From: Streptomyces zingiberis
GTDB taxonomy: Bacteria; Actinomycetota; Actinomycetes; Streptomycetales; Streptomycetaceae
Assembly (NCBI RefSeq): GCF_012034935.1
Contig: NZ_JAATEN010000014.1
Location: 62,001 to 126,000, forward strand
Length of the DNA stretch: 64,000 nucleotides
Direction: 5' to 3'
The translations under genes were made by a program, and so were the position numbers. The notes under the pieces are model-generated. The model saw only the letters and a program-made list of their open reading frames with translations. It did no database searches and was not told the DNA's origin. Shown here in pieces: positions 35,940-44,794 of the stretch; position 1 is the first letter of the stretch; the number at the start of each line of letters is the position of its first letter.

Positions 35940-36980
35940 GTGAGCACGGGCACAGCACAGGCGGGGTACGGCAGCGGGACCGCCGCGACGGCCGCCGCGC
36001 CGCCCGTGTGCGCGGTGCGCGGCCTGGTCAAGACCTACCCGCCCGCCCGCGCCCGCCGGGGGGCGCCCGCCGTCCCCGCCGTCCGGGCCAGCGACTCCGT
36101 CGACCTGACGGTGCGGCGGGGCGAGATCTTCGGGCTGCTGGGGCCGAACGGCGCCGGCAAGTCCACCCTCGTCCGTCAGCTCACCGGGCTGCTCCGCCCC
36201 GACGCCGGCGAGGTGCGCGTCCTCGGGCACGACCTCGTCCGCCACCCCGAGCGCGCGGCCCGGCTCCTCGGCTACCTCGGCCAGGAGTCGACGGCGCTGG
36301 ACGAGCTGACCGTCGCGCTGGCCGCCGAGACCACCGGCCGGCTGCGCGGCCTGGGCCGGCGCGCCGCCCGCGCCGAGCGGGACGACGTCCTCGACGAACT
36401 GGGCCTGGGACCGCTGGCGGACCGCCCCGTCAGCCGGCTCTCCGGTGGCCAGCGGCGGCTGGCCTGCTTCGCCGCCGTCCTGGTCGGTGAGCGCCCGCTG
36501 CTCGTCCTGGACGAACCCACCACCGGCATGGACCCGGTGGCGCGGCGCGCCGTCTGGGCCGCCGTCGACCGCCGCCGCGCCGAGCGGGGCGTGACGGTTC
36601 TGCTGGTGACGCACAACGTGCTGGAGGCCGAGACGGTGCTCCACCGGGTCGCCGTCCTGGACCGCGGCCGGGTCATCGCCTGCGACACCCCCGCCGGGCT
36701 CAAGGCCCTGGTCGACGGCGAGGTGCGGGTGGAGCTGGTGTGGCGGGACCGGCCGCCGCTGGAGGTGCCCGAGGTCGCGGCGGTACGCGAGGCGGCCGCC
36801 GAGGCGGGCCGGCGCTGGACGCTGCGGCTTCCCCCGGAGCGGGCCCGCGCCCTGGTCGCCGCCGTCACCGGCGGGCCGGCCTTCGCGGCGCTGGACGATT
36901 TCACGCTGGCCACGCCGAGCCTGGAGGACGTCTATCTGGCGCTCGGCGGACATGGCACGGAAGGACTGGTGAAGGCGTGA
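35940..36980 (+). CDS. ABC-2 type exporter ATP-binding protein
   Basis: A 346-residue ATPase with Walker A GPNGAGKS, Q-loop in LGYLGQE, signature LSGGQRR, Walker B LLVLDEP and switch His in VTHN. After the nucleotide-binding domain a ~100-residue C-terminal domain follows, as in DrrA-like drug or polysaccharide exporters. GTG 35940 is preferred over TTG 35934. The permease gene follows 67 bp later, so the two form one transporter of unknown substrate. Confidence 0.93.
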   Translation: MSTGTAQAGYGSGTAATAAAPPVCAVRGLVKTYPPARARRGAPAVPAVRASDSVDLTVRRGEIFGLLGPNGAGKSTLVRQLTGLLRPDAGEVRVLGHDLVRHPERAARLLGYLGQESTALDELTVALAAETTGRLRGLGRRAARAERDDVLDELGLGPLADRPVSRLSGGQRRLACFAAVLVGERPLLVLDEPTTGMDPVARRAVWAAVDRRRAERGVTVLLVTHNVLEAETVLHRVAVLDRGRVIACDTPAGLKALVDGEVRVELVWRDRPPLEVPEVAAVREAAAEAGRRWTLRLPPERARALVAAVTGGPAFAALDDFTLATPSLEDVYLALGGHGTEGLVKA

Positions 36981-37047
36981 CCGGCGGTGAGTGCCCCGGT
37001 ACGGTGCGCGGGCGGCGCCCCGCGAGGACCGACGGGAGCCCCGGCAG

Positions 37048-37923
37048 GTGAGTGCCCTCTCCACACGGGCGGCGGGCGGCGGGTCCGCCACGCCCGGCCC
37101 GGACACGCCCGGGCCCGCGCGGGACGACGCGGCGGGGCCCCCGCGGGACCCTGCGGCCGGGCCCGAGCCCGAGCCACTGGCCCCCGGCGCCCGGCTGTTC
37201 CCCGCGCTGGCCGCCGTGTACCGCGCGCAGCTCTCGCGCGCCCGGGTGGCCCGGATACCGCTGCTGTTCGTCGCCACCTTCCAGTCCCTCGGGATCATGG
37301 TGCTGATGCGGGGGATCGCGGACTCCCCCGAGGAGGCGCGGGCCGTGGTGGCGGGCTCCAGCGTGCTGGTCGTCGCCTTCGTCGCGCTCAACCTCCTTGC
37401 CCAGTACTTCGGGAAGCTGCGGGCCGGCGGCGGGCTCGACCACTACGCCACGCTGCCGGTGCCGCCCGCCGCCGTGGTGCTCGGCGCCGCCGGCGCCTAC
37501 GCCTCGTTCACCGTGCCCGGCGCGGCCGTCGTGGCCGTGACCGGGAGCCTGATGTTCCAGCTGCCCCTGACCCACCTGTGGGTGCTCGGCGCCGTCATCC
37601 CGCTGGCCGGTGCCGCGCTGGCCGGGCTCGGCGCGGCGCTGGGACTGCTGGCACCGCGCCAGGAACTCGCCACGCTCCTCGGCCAGCTGGGCATGTCGGC
37701 CGCGCTGCTGCTGGGGGTGCTGCCGCCCGCGCGGCTGCCGGAGCCCATCGGCTGGGCGCGGGATCTGCTCCCCTCCAGCTACGGGGTGGACGCGCTCGCC
37801 CGGACGTTCGAACCCCGCCCCGACTGGACGGCCGTGACCCTGGACCTGGGGGTGTGCGCGGCCGTCGGCCTGGTCTCGCTGGCCGCCGCCACCTGGGCCT
37901 ACCGCAGGGCCGCCCTGCGGTAG
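37048..37923 (+). CDS. ABC-2 type exporter permease
   Basis: The 291-residue protein has a Pro/Gly-rich cytoplasmic start (about 45 residues) and six hydrophobic segments. The family-type loop GWARDLLPSSYGVDALARTF lies near the C-terminus. GTG 37048 has GGGAG 9 nt upstream; GTG 36991 would add 19 residues of biased composition. It pairs with the upstream ATPase. Confidence 0.88.
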   Translation: MSALSTRAAGGGSATPGPDTPGPARDDAAGPPRDPAAGPEPEPLAPGARLFPALAAVYRAQLSRARVARIPLLFVATFQSLGIMVLMRGIADSPEEARAVVAGSSVLVVAFVALNLLAQYFGKLRAGGGLDHYATLPVPPAAVVLGAAGAYASFTVPGAAVVAVTGSLMFQLPLTHLWVLGAVIPLAGAALAGLGAALGLLAPRQELATLLGQLGMSAALLLGVLPPARLPEPIGWARDLLPSSYGVDALARTFEPRPDWTAVTLDLGVCAAVGLVSLAAATWAYRRAALR

Positions 37924-37982
37924 AAACCGACCCGGGGTGTCCCCGGGCGTGGCGCGCCCGGCGCACCTGGCACGATGTCCGG

Positions 37983-38579
37983 GTGACCGCACCGCTGACA
38001 CCGCAACCCCACGGACGTCCCCCTCATGACACGGCGTCGGGACCGCCCGGCGCGGCCACGTCCGGCCGGGAGGCGGGCGAGCTGCGCCGGGGGGTCCTGA
38101 CGGGCCTGTCCGTCACCGTGTCCGGGGTGCTGCTCGGCCTGGCCTGGCTGTGGCTGGCACCGCGCGTCCCCCTGGTCTCCGACGGCGAGGCCGTCTACCT
38201 GGAGAACACCGAGGGCGAACAGGCGATCGCCGCCGACGGCACCTTCGTGCTGCTGGGGCTGGCCTTCGGCGCCGTGACCGCCCTGGTGGTCTTCCTCCTC
38301 CGCCGGAGCGGTGGCGTGGGGCCGGTCGTCGGGCTCGCGCTCGGCGGGCTGCTCGGCTCGGTCCTCGCCTGGCGGCTCGGGGTCGCCCTCGGACCCACCT
38401 CGGACGTCGTCGCGCACGCGCGCGAGGTGGGCAAGGGCGTCCCCTTCGACGGGCCACTGGAACTGCGGGCCAAGGGCGCGCTGCTGGCCTGGCCGATCGC
38501 CGCCATGCTCGTCCACCTGGCCCTGACCGGGCTGTTCGGCCCCCGTGATCCGGAACCCCAGCCGCTGCCGCCACTCTGA
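37983..38579 (+). CDS. DUF2567-like membrane protein
   Basis: A 198-residue protein with four hydrophobic helices (about 38-58, 82-102, 108-128 and 160-180) separated by a loop with LVSDGEAVYLENTEGEQAIAADGTF. It matches the pattern of the actinobacterial DUF2567 family, whose function is unknown. GTG 37983 follows CACGAT by 6 nt with no ribosome site. It may be a separate leaderless transcript after the permease. Confidence 0.78.
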   Translation: MTAPLTPQPHGRPPHDTASGPPGAATSGREAGELRRGVLTGLSVTVSGVLLGLAWLWLAPRVPLVSDGEAVYLENTEGEQAIAADGTFVLLGLAFGAVTALVVFLLRRSGGVGPVVGLALGGLLGSVLAWRLGVALGPTSDVVAHAREVGKGVPFDGPLELRAKGALLAWPIAAMLVHLALTGLFGPRDPEPQPLPPL

Positions 38580-38797
38580 CGGCCCCGTGGGGGACGGAAG
38601 CGAGGCGCCGCCCGGGCCGGCACCGGTGGGGCGCCGGCGCCGTGGGGAGGGAAGGTTCACCGGCTCCTTACGGGAGCGCCCCGAGGCCGCGGTGCCGCAT
38701 CATCCGGGTACGGCCGGCACACGGGCCGTGTCCCGCTGCGCGGAGCGGCGCACCGGACGCCGTGCGCTTCCCCCGCTCGGCCTCGCCCGCCCCGCGA

Positions 38798-39559
38798 CTA
38801 GGAGGGCGGCCGCTCAGGCACGACCGTGCCTCTGCCGAGGAGACGGCCCTGCGGCCGGGCAGCCGGGGGACGGGCCTGCCGGACGGGCGGGACGGGGCGG
38901 CGGGGCGCCGGCCACTCCGGCAGGGTCTCGCCCTCTTCGAAGAGATCGTGGTCCCAGTCCAGACAGAAATGACCGGAGGGGAGTTCGAGGGGAGTGGGCC
39001 ACCATCCCTGGAAGGGTTCACCGGATTCCAGGCAGGTGGCGAGACGGTCGAACAGTTCCGCCAGGCTCGCCCCCCACAGGACGCCGTCGATGTCCCCCGA
39101 ACCGATGCCCATCTCGTAGACGTGACCGTAGGTGGGTCCGGGGTGATGGTCCACGAAGGCCGTGCCGCCGTCGTTCGGATGGGCGAAGGGCACCCATCGG
39201 TGGGCGTGACCGCAGAGTTCGTGCTCCTCCCACATCCCCCACTCGGTGAAACCGATGTTCTTGAGCATTTCGTGCTGGCGGGCGATCTGGTCCGTGCTGT
39301 TGAGCCGGTGCCCCAGGGGGAGGAACGCCCCGGCGGCGTAGTACTCCCTCTCCGGAATCTCCACCACCCCGTTGTGGCGCTCCAGGAGCGCCCTCAGCTG
39401 CGGGTGGAGCGGGAATCCCAGCCGGGTTTCGAGCCCCGCGATCTCCTCGGGGGAGGCGGCGGGCCGCAGGGCGGCGTGGTCGATGGGGGTGTGCGTGGAC
39501 AGCCAGGACGCGAAGCGGTCCCACGCGGCGCCTAAGGCCGCGGAATCCGTGTCGATCAT
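38798..39559 (-). CDS. SMI1/KNR4 (SUKH) family protein
   Basis: A 253-residue protein whose middle has the SUKH pattern: an IAGLETRLGFPLHPQLRALLERHNG segment, then a beta-rich part with HRWVPFAHPNDGG and FVDHHPG. SUKH proteins in bacteria are often immunity proteins to polymorphic toxins or general binding modules. No toxin gene is adjacent, so a housekeeping role is equally likely. ATG 39559 has a poor ribosome site; an in-frame ATG lies about ten codons upstream. The last 40 residues are Pro/Arg-rich. Confidence 0.82.
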   Translation of the reverse strand: MIDTDSAALGAAWDRFASWLSTHTPIDHAALRPAASPEEIAGLETRLGFPLHPQLRALLERHNGVVEIPEREYYAAGAFLPLGHRLNSTDQIARQHEMLKNIGFTEWGMWEEHELCGHAHRWVPFAHPNDGGTAFVDHHPGPTYGHVYEMGIGSGDIDGVLWGASLAELFDRLATCLESGEPFQGWWPTPLELPSGHFCLDWDHDLFEEGETLPEWPAPRRPVPPVRQARPPAARPQGRLLGRGTVVPERPPS

Positions 39560-39706
39560 GCCGCTGAACCTAGAGGACGGCACTGACATTCCGGCCGGCC
39601 GCGCTCGGACGGCCGACGGCCGACGGCCGGCAAGAGCCGGCAAGAGGATCAGCCCGGCAAGAGGAACAGCTGGGCCGGAACTCCGGGTCCCGCACCCCCG
39701 GGTGCC

Positions 39707-40222
39707 TCAGGGGCGGGCGATCGGGGCCAGGACGGCGCCGGTGAGCGCGGCGAGGTCCGCCGGGGAGAGTTCGACCTCCAGGCCCCGGCGGCCCGCCGAG
39801 ACGCAGATGGTGGCGTGCTCCGTGGCTGAGGCGTCCAGCACGGTGGGCAGCCGCCGCCGCTGGCCCAGCGGGGAGATGCCGCCGCGGACGTAGCCGGTGG
39901 CCCGCTCGGCGGCCGCCGGGTCCGCCATCGCCGCGCGTTTGCCGCCCGCCGCCGAGGCCAGGGCCTTCAGGTCCAGGGACCCGGAGACGGGGACGACGGC
40001 GACCGTGAGTGCACCGTCCACCTCGGCCAGGAGCGTCTTGAAGATCCGCTCCGGGTCGGTGCCCAGCGCCTCGGCCGCCTCCGCGCCGTAGGAGGCCGCG
40101 CCCGGGTCGTGCGCGTAGGAGTGGACGGTGAAGGACATCCCGGCCTCCGCCAGCGCGACCGTCGCGGGGGTGCCGCCGGTGGAACCCGCCGTGCCGCCGC
40201 GCCGCTGCTTCTTCTTGCCCAC
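39707..40222 (-). CDS. YbaK/EbsC-type aminoacyl-tRNA deacylase
   Basis: Members hydrolyse mischarged tRNAs such as Cys-tRNA-Pro. The 171-residue protein has HSYAHDPGAASYGAEAAEALG, IFKTLLAEVDG and the conserved Lys/Gly stretch GGKRAAMADP, then GYVRGGISPLGQRR. GTG 40222 follows GAGGGGAAAC, and the product begins MGKKKQRRGG. Frames further upstream are biased low-complexity and not part of it. Confidence 0.9.
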   Translation of the reverse strand: MGKKKQRRGGTAGSTGGTPATVALAEAGMSFTVHSYAHDPGAASYGAEAAEALGTDPERIFKTLLAEVDGALTVAVVPVSGSLDLKALASAAGGKRAAMADPAAAERATGYVRGGISPLGQRRRLPTVLDASATEHATICVSAGRRGLEVELSPADLAALTGAVLAPIARP

Positions 40223-40457
40223 GTTTCCCCTCGCCCCGATCTCGCCGGTCCTCGCCGTTCCGCCCGGCCCCGCTGTTTCCGCCGGCCCCGATGCCCTTGC
40301 CGTCCGGCCGTCCGGTCCCTCACCGACGCCGTGCCGCCGGCGGCCGGGCCCGACACGCCGTCGTGGCCGGTCCGCCATCCGTCCGCCCGACCGCCGTCCG
40401 CCCGCCGCGCTGCCGGCCCCCGCGCGCCGCCGTGCGGGGGCGGCCGGGGCCGGGGCG

Positions 40458-41204
40458 TCAGTTGAGGCTCATCGGCTGCCGGGTCAGGTCGACCGCGGGC
40501 AGCGAGGGGATGCCGCGGATCACCGCGCTCTCCGCGCGGAGGAGTTTCAGCTCGGCCGCGAGCCGGGACGCCGTGTCCGGGGCCTCCAGGAGTTCCTGCT
40601 TGGCCGGGGTGTCCAGCACGGCCGCGGCCGCCACCAGGTACGACAGCACGGACGGCTCGCCCGGCAGTTCCTGTTCGCCCGCGAGGGACCGCTCGTTGGC
40701 CCCGGCCAGCCGTCTCTGGTAGGTGCGGAACGCCCGGACCACCCCCGAGGCCAGGGCGCCGGCTCCGCTGCCCTCCGCCTCCGGGATCTCCTCGCACTCG
40801 CCGGTCAGATAGGGGCCGCTGCTGTCCACCGAGCGGATCCGGATGCGGGTGGTGCCGGTGGCCAGCACCTCGTAGCCGTCACCGTCCTCCTTCTCGCGGA
40901 TGGTGGCCGCGTCCGCGACGCAGCCCACCTGGTGGAAGGCGGCCAGCGGGTCCTCCCCGAAGCCGGCGGTGGGGCCGGGCTCGGGCGGCTCGGTGGCGGC
41001 GTCGGGCAGGCCGGGGGCGGACGGTGCCGTCTCGTGGCCGTCGCGGATGGCGACGACGGCGAAGCGCCGGGGTCCGTCCTCGTCGAGCTTCAACAGGTCG
41101 GCCATGAGCGCCCGGTAGCGCTGCTCGAAGACGTTGAGCGGCAGCACGAGGCCGGGGAAGAGCACCGTGTTGAGCGGAAAGAGCGGAAGGCGCGCGATGG
41201 TCAC
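40458..41204 (-). CDS. LON peptidase substrate-binding domain protein
   Basis: The 248-residue protein is a free-standing LON N-domain (PUA-like fold): RLPLFPLNTVLFPGLVLPLNVFEQRY, VGCVADAATIREKEDG and TGTTRIRI. It lacks the AAA+ and protease parts, so it is probably a substrate-binding or adaptor protein; its client is unknown. GTG 41204 is preceded 8 nt earlier by the hexamer TAGGCT, which overlaps the stop codon of the upstream gene. Confidence 0.9.
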   Translation of the reverse strand: MTIARLPLFPLNTVLFPGLVLPLNVFEQRYRALMADLLKLDEDGPRRFAVVAIRDGHETAPSAPGLPDAATEPPEPGPTAGFGEDPLAAFHQVGCVADAATIREKEDGDGYEVLATGTTRIRIRSVDSSGPYLTGECEEIPEAEGSGAGALASGVVRAFRTYQRRLAGANERSLAGEQELPGEPSVLSYLVAAAAVLDTPAKQELLEAPDTASRLAAELKLLRAESAVIRGIPSLPAVDLTRQPMSLN

Positions 41205-41212
41205 GACGGCCA

Positions 41213-41218
41213 AGCCTA
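41213..41218 (-). promoter_or_regulatory. Candidate -10 hexamer overlapping a stop codon
   Basis: On the minus strand TAGGCT includes the TAG stop (41218-41216) of the upstream gene and ends 8 nt before GTG 41204. It suggests a leaderless start for the LON-domain gene. Confidence 0.45.
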
Positions 41219-42562
41219 ACGGCCGGCCGGCGCGGCGTGCGGGCCGCGGCGCCACAACGGCATGGAGGCGGCCACCTGGAGCCGGGTGCCGTCCCGCGCC
41301 TCCAGGAACTGGCCGAGCGGGTCGTCGGAGACCGTGGTCCAGGGGAAGGCCGTGGCGTGCGGGCCGATCAGCCGGAACTGGTGCAGCGCCTCCTCCCAGC
41401 GGCCGCGGATCATCAGGACCAGGACCAGCACGTTGCGGACCTCCGCGGGCCACGGGTCGCCGGGCGCGTAGCGGGCGGAGAGGCCGACGGCCAGATCGAC
41501 GGCGGCGTCGAGGCGGCGCGCGGAGGCGATGCCGACGGCCTCCCCGCCTTCCGGCCCCGGGCCGCCGTGGCCTCCGCGACGGGGCCTCCGCCCCGCACCG
41601 GCCCGCGCGCGGCCGGGCTCCGCGCCGGGACCGCCGAGGTCGAGGGGGCCGGGGTGCACATGGTCGAGGATGGCGCGGACCGGCAGCGCCTGGAGCAGCG
41701 AACCGGGCAGCGCCGCCTGCGCGGCCCGCTCGGCGAAGGAGAAACAGGGGTCGTGGAGGTGGGTGCCGACGAGCACGTCCCCTTCCTCCCGGCCTCCGCC
41801 ATGGCTGCCTCGGCTTCCGCCGGGGCCTCCTCCGTGGCCTTCGTCCCCGCTCTGCGCCCGTCGCCCCGCGCGGGCCGCCCCGCCGTGGCCGGACTCCGTC
41901 CCGGCGCGGCGGCCGTCACCCGCGGTGGCCGGCGTGAGCGGCACCTGCGGGCCGGCCGGCCGCCGCTCCGCGCGGGGCGCCGGCGCGGTACGGCAGCGGG
42001 AGGTCAGATAGCGGAGCGCCGCCGCGTGGCAGCCGCTGTGGTGCGGGGAGCGGGCCACCGCCTGTGACCACAGGGCGGCGAACTCGGCCTGCGGCAGCCG
42101 GAGTCCGCGCGCCTGGTCCAGCGCGAGGCGCCAGGGGACGGGGTCGTGCGGGGCGGCCTCGGCGGCCGCCCGGATCAGCGGGGTCGCGGCCGCCAGCCAC
42201 TCCCGCTGCTCCGTGCGCCGCTCCGCGCGGCGCAGCGCGACCGCGGCGCGCAGCAGCGCCACATCCGGGTCCCCCGGGGCGGCGGCCCGCCAGCGGGCCA
42301 GCCACTCGGGACGGTGGTGGGCGAAGCGGGCGAGCGCCGCGGCACAGCGGTCGCGGTACTCCCACTGGGCGTGTTCACGCGTGACGGCCAGCAGGGCGGC
42401 GGCGGGGAGGTGGTCACCGGCACCGGCGGCGGCGAGCACCCCGGACAGCCGCTCGTCCGGCGCGTCCAGGACCACCTCGTCGTCGGGGACGAGGCCGGTG
42501 GCGAGCCCCGCGGTGTGGCGCACCATGCGAACGGTGGTGGTCAGCGCATGGAGGAAGACCAT
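41216..42562 (-). CDS. Conserved actinobacterial protein of unknown function
   Basis: A 448-residue soluble, Ala/Arg-rich protein. Residues 1-190 and 345-448 look helical and repeat-like (RAAVALRRAERRTEQREWLAAATP; EVRNVLVLVLMIRGRWEEALHQF), reminiscent of TPR arrays. A Gly/Arg-rich linker separates them. I do not recognise the family. ATG 42562 has no clear ribosome site. Its stop is 11 bp before the LON-domain gene. Confidence 0.72.
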   Translation of the reverse strand: MVFLHALTTTVRMVRHTAGLATGLVPDDEVVLDAPDERLSGVLAAAGAGDHLPAAALLAVTREHAQWEYRDRCAAALARFAHHRPEWLARWRAAAPGDPDVALLRAAVALRRAERRTEQREWLAAATPLIRAAAEAAPHDPVPWRLALDQARGLRLPQAEFAALWSQAVARSPHHSGCHAAALRYLTSRCRTAPAPRAERRPAGPQVPLTPATAGDGRRAGTESGHGGAARAGRRAQSGDEGHGGGPGGSRGSHGGGREEGDVLVGTHLHDPCFSFAERAAQAALPGSLLQALPVRAILDHVHPGPLDLGGPGAEPGRARAGAGRRPRRGGHGGPGPEGGEAVGIASARRLDAAVDLAVGLSARYAPGDPWPAEVRNVLVLVLMIRGRWEEALHQFRLIGPHATAFPWTTVSDDPLGQFLEARDGTRLQVAASMPLWRRGPHAAPAGR

Positions 42563-42958
42563 GCGTCCATTGAATTGTGCAGGTCGTGTACGGTGCCAGC
42601 GGTTTCCGATGACGCTTCGGTATCGGATTTCGGGTTGCTTGAGGAATGGTCAACTCCGGGTAAAAAAAGGTGCGCCGAAGGGGCGGAGGGGGCACGGTGT
42701 CGCGCGCGGAGCCGCCGTCCGGGGACCGGCGCCCCGGCCCGCCCGGACGCGCCCCCCGCCCGGCCCCCTGGCGTGGCCCTCTTCGGGGCCTCCGGCTCCT
42801 CCGGTCTCTCCCCGCGTCTGTGCCGTCTGTGCCGTCCGGGGAACCGGTGGCCGCCGCTGGACGGCCCGGGTTCCCCGCCGTCCGTCCGTCTGTCCGTCCG
42901 GCCGGCCCCCGGGCCTCCGGCTCCGACGCCGTAGCGGCCGGGGCCCCGGAAGCCCGGG
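42563..42958. other. 396-bp gap with AT-richer promoter-like patch
   Basis: No gene is evident. The part 42563-42675 is markedly less GC-rich, with a run of seven A (42661-42667). On the minus strand it carries TTGACC, usable as a -35 box for the 448-residue gene. The rest (42680-42958) is plain GC-rich spacer after the pentapeptide-like gene. Confidence 0.5.
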
Positions 42959-44575
42959 TCAGTTGCGGCGCAGCAGCCGGGAGGCGCCCGCCGCGACGGT
43001 GGTCGCCAGCATCCAGCCCAGCAGGATCATCACCACGGAGGCCCACTGGTGGAGGGTGTCCCACTTCCAGGAGGTGTCCTGGCCCAGATTGATCACCGGC
43101 AGCAGCAGGTCCAGGGTGTAGAGCGCCGGGTCCCAGTGCGGCGCGCCCTCCTTGGAGACGGGCTGCGGCGTGGCACGGGAGAAGAACAGCGCGCCGACCG
43201 CCCACAGGAACGCCATCCACACCGCCGCGCGGCCCGGCCGGTAGCCGTAGGCGACCGTCCAGTCCTGGAGGTAGCCCCACACCTTGCCGGCCAGGGGGAG
43301 GGTCTCCCTCCGGCGCCGCTGTTTGGCGAGGAGCGCGACCCGGGCGTGGGTGTCCTCGCCGCTGGTGCGCAGGGCGTTGGAGAGCTGCTCGTACGGCTCC
43401 GGGGCGTACTCCGGGGTGGCCGCCGCGACCCACTCCAGCCGCTCCGGCAGCGGGAAGCGGCCGCGCGGTATCAGGCACTCGTAGGAGAAGCCCGCCATGG
43501 CCAGGCCGCCCGGCCCCGGCCAGCTCTCCGCCCGGTCCACCAGGTTGACGACCTTCGCCCCGGACAGCACCACCCGGCCGCGCTGCGGGCGCTCGCAGAG
43601 GAATCGCAGCTCCGGCGTCTGGATGCGGCGCATCGACAGCTCCTGGCCGGAGTCGAGCTCGAAGCGGGCCCGGTCGAAGTCGAGCGCGTCGCCGAACCGC
43701 CCGTCGTCCAGCCGTATCCCGCCCACGCACTCGAACGGCCGGACGAGCATGCCGTCCCGGGGCGTGGTGCCGTACGGCGGGGTGTTCAGCCCGTACGGCG
43801 GTGTGGTGCCGGTGGCGAACGGTGAGCCGCCGACCCCGGCCGCCGTCATGTAGAGGGTGCGCTCCACGGTGAGCTGGGGCGCGTTCAGCGCCCGGCGCCC
43901 CTGCGGATTGCTCAGTCTGCTGCCGCGCAGGCTGAGCGAGACGCCGATCTGCGCGCCGCGCAGGCTCAGCTCGCCGTGCGACTCGATCAGCTCCGCCTGG
44001 AAGTCCTGCCCGACGCTGATGCCGTCCGCGACGATCGACCGGCCCTTGCGGTCCCGCTCCACCACGAGCTGGTTGATCAGCAGATCGGTGCCGACCCGGG
44101 CGTCCGTCAGCCGGATGCCGCGGTGCACCGTGCAGCGCGGCAGATGGAGATCGCCCTCCGTCTGGAGCCGCGCGGCCTCCAGCCGGGGTATCCGGCAGCC
44201 CACCAGGCGCAGCGTGGAGAAGCGCGCCTCGGGCAGCACCACCTCGCGGTCGAAGCGGCAGCCCCGCAGCTCCACGAAGGGCCCGACGGCGCCCCCCGCC
44301 AGGTCCAGCGTGCCGGTCACCCGGGCGCCGGTCAGCTTGAGCGCCGTCACGCGGCCCGGCTGCGGCGGCGGCCCGTCCAGCAGCAGCAGTGCCACCACCC
44401 GGGCCCGCACCTGGCGGCCGGGGCCCCAGGGCCGGCGGCCGTTCGGGTCGTCCTCCTCCGGGTCCCCGCTGCTCAGATCGTGGGTGGAGCCGTTGCGGAA
44501 CGCCTGCCACAGGCCCCACTCGGCGGGGGTCAGATCCAGTGAAGCCGGCGGCTCGCCGTCCCCTGGCACCGTCAC
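42959..44575 (-). CDS. Membrane protein with pentapeptide/bactofilin-like repeat domain
   Basis: The 538-residue protein has an N-terminal region, then from about residue 75 to 340 a beta-helix-like pattern (ALKLTGARVTGTLDLAGGAV; GELSLRGAQIGVSLSLRGSR). Two C-terminal membrane helices follow (about 455-473 and 512-530). Streptomyces proteins of this kind are often annotated as membrane-associated oxidoreductases, but no redox motif is visible, so I do not adopt that. The beta-helix is probably a surface or scaffold. GTG 44575 has GAAGGAG upstream. Confidence 0.78.
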   Translation of the reverse strand: MTVPGDGEPPASLDLTPAEWGLWQAFRNGSTHDLSSGDPEEDDPNGRRPWGPGRQVRARVVALLLLDGPPPQPGRVTALKLTGARVTGTLDLAGGAVGPFVELRGCRFDREVVLPEARFSTLRLVGCRIPRLEAARLQTEGDLHLPRCTVHRGIRLTDARVGTDLLINQLVVERDRKGRSIVADGISVGQDFQAELIESHGELSLRGAQIGVSLSLRGSRLSNPQGRRALNAPQLTVERTLYMTAAGVGGSPFATGTTPPYGLNTPPYGTTPRDGMLVRPFECVGGIRLDDGRFGDALDFDRARFELDSGQELSMRRIQTPELRFLCERPQRGRVVLSGAKVVNLVDRAESWPGPGGLAMAGFSYECLIPRGRFPLPERLEWVAAATPEYAPEPYEQLSNALRTSGEDTHARVALLAKQRRRRETLPLAGKVWGYLQDWTVAYGYRPGRAAVWMAFLWAVGALFFSRATPQPVSKEGAPHWDPALYTLDLLLPVINLGQDTSWKWDTLHQWASVVMILLGWMLATTVAAGASRLLRRN

Positions 44576-44794
44576 TCGTTCACTCCTTCGTGTCGTGCGG
44601 GCCCCTCGGGTCCTCCGCTCACGGTCCGGCGCCCGGCCGGGAACGGCCGGGCCGTGCCGGTTCGGTGCCCCCCTGCCCGTCCCATGCCCGCTGGGTAACG
44701 GTACGAAAGCCCGGAGTCACCACGGAGCGCGGGGGTGTTCCACTGCGTGATACGGATGCCCGGCCGCCACGCCAGGTCTGCGACACTTGGCCTC

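Noticed and set aside
38798-39559. SMI1/KNR4 gene as immunity part of a toxin system
   Set aside because: No polymorphic toxin, secretion motif or other immunity gene is adjacent, so the family match alone does not support it.
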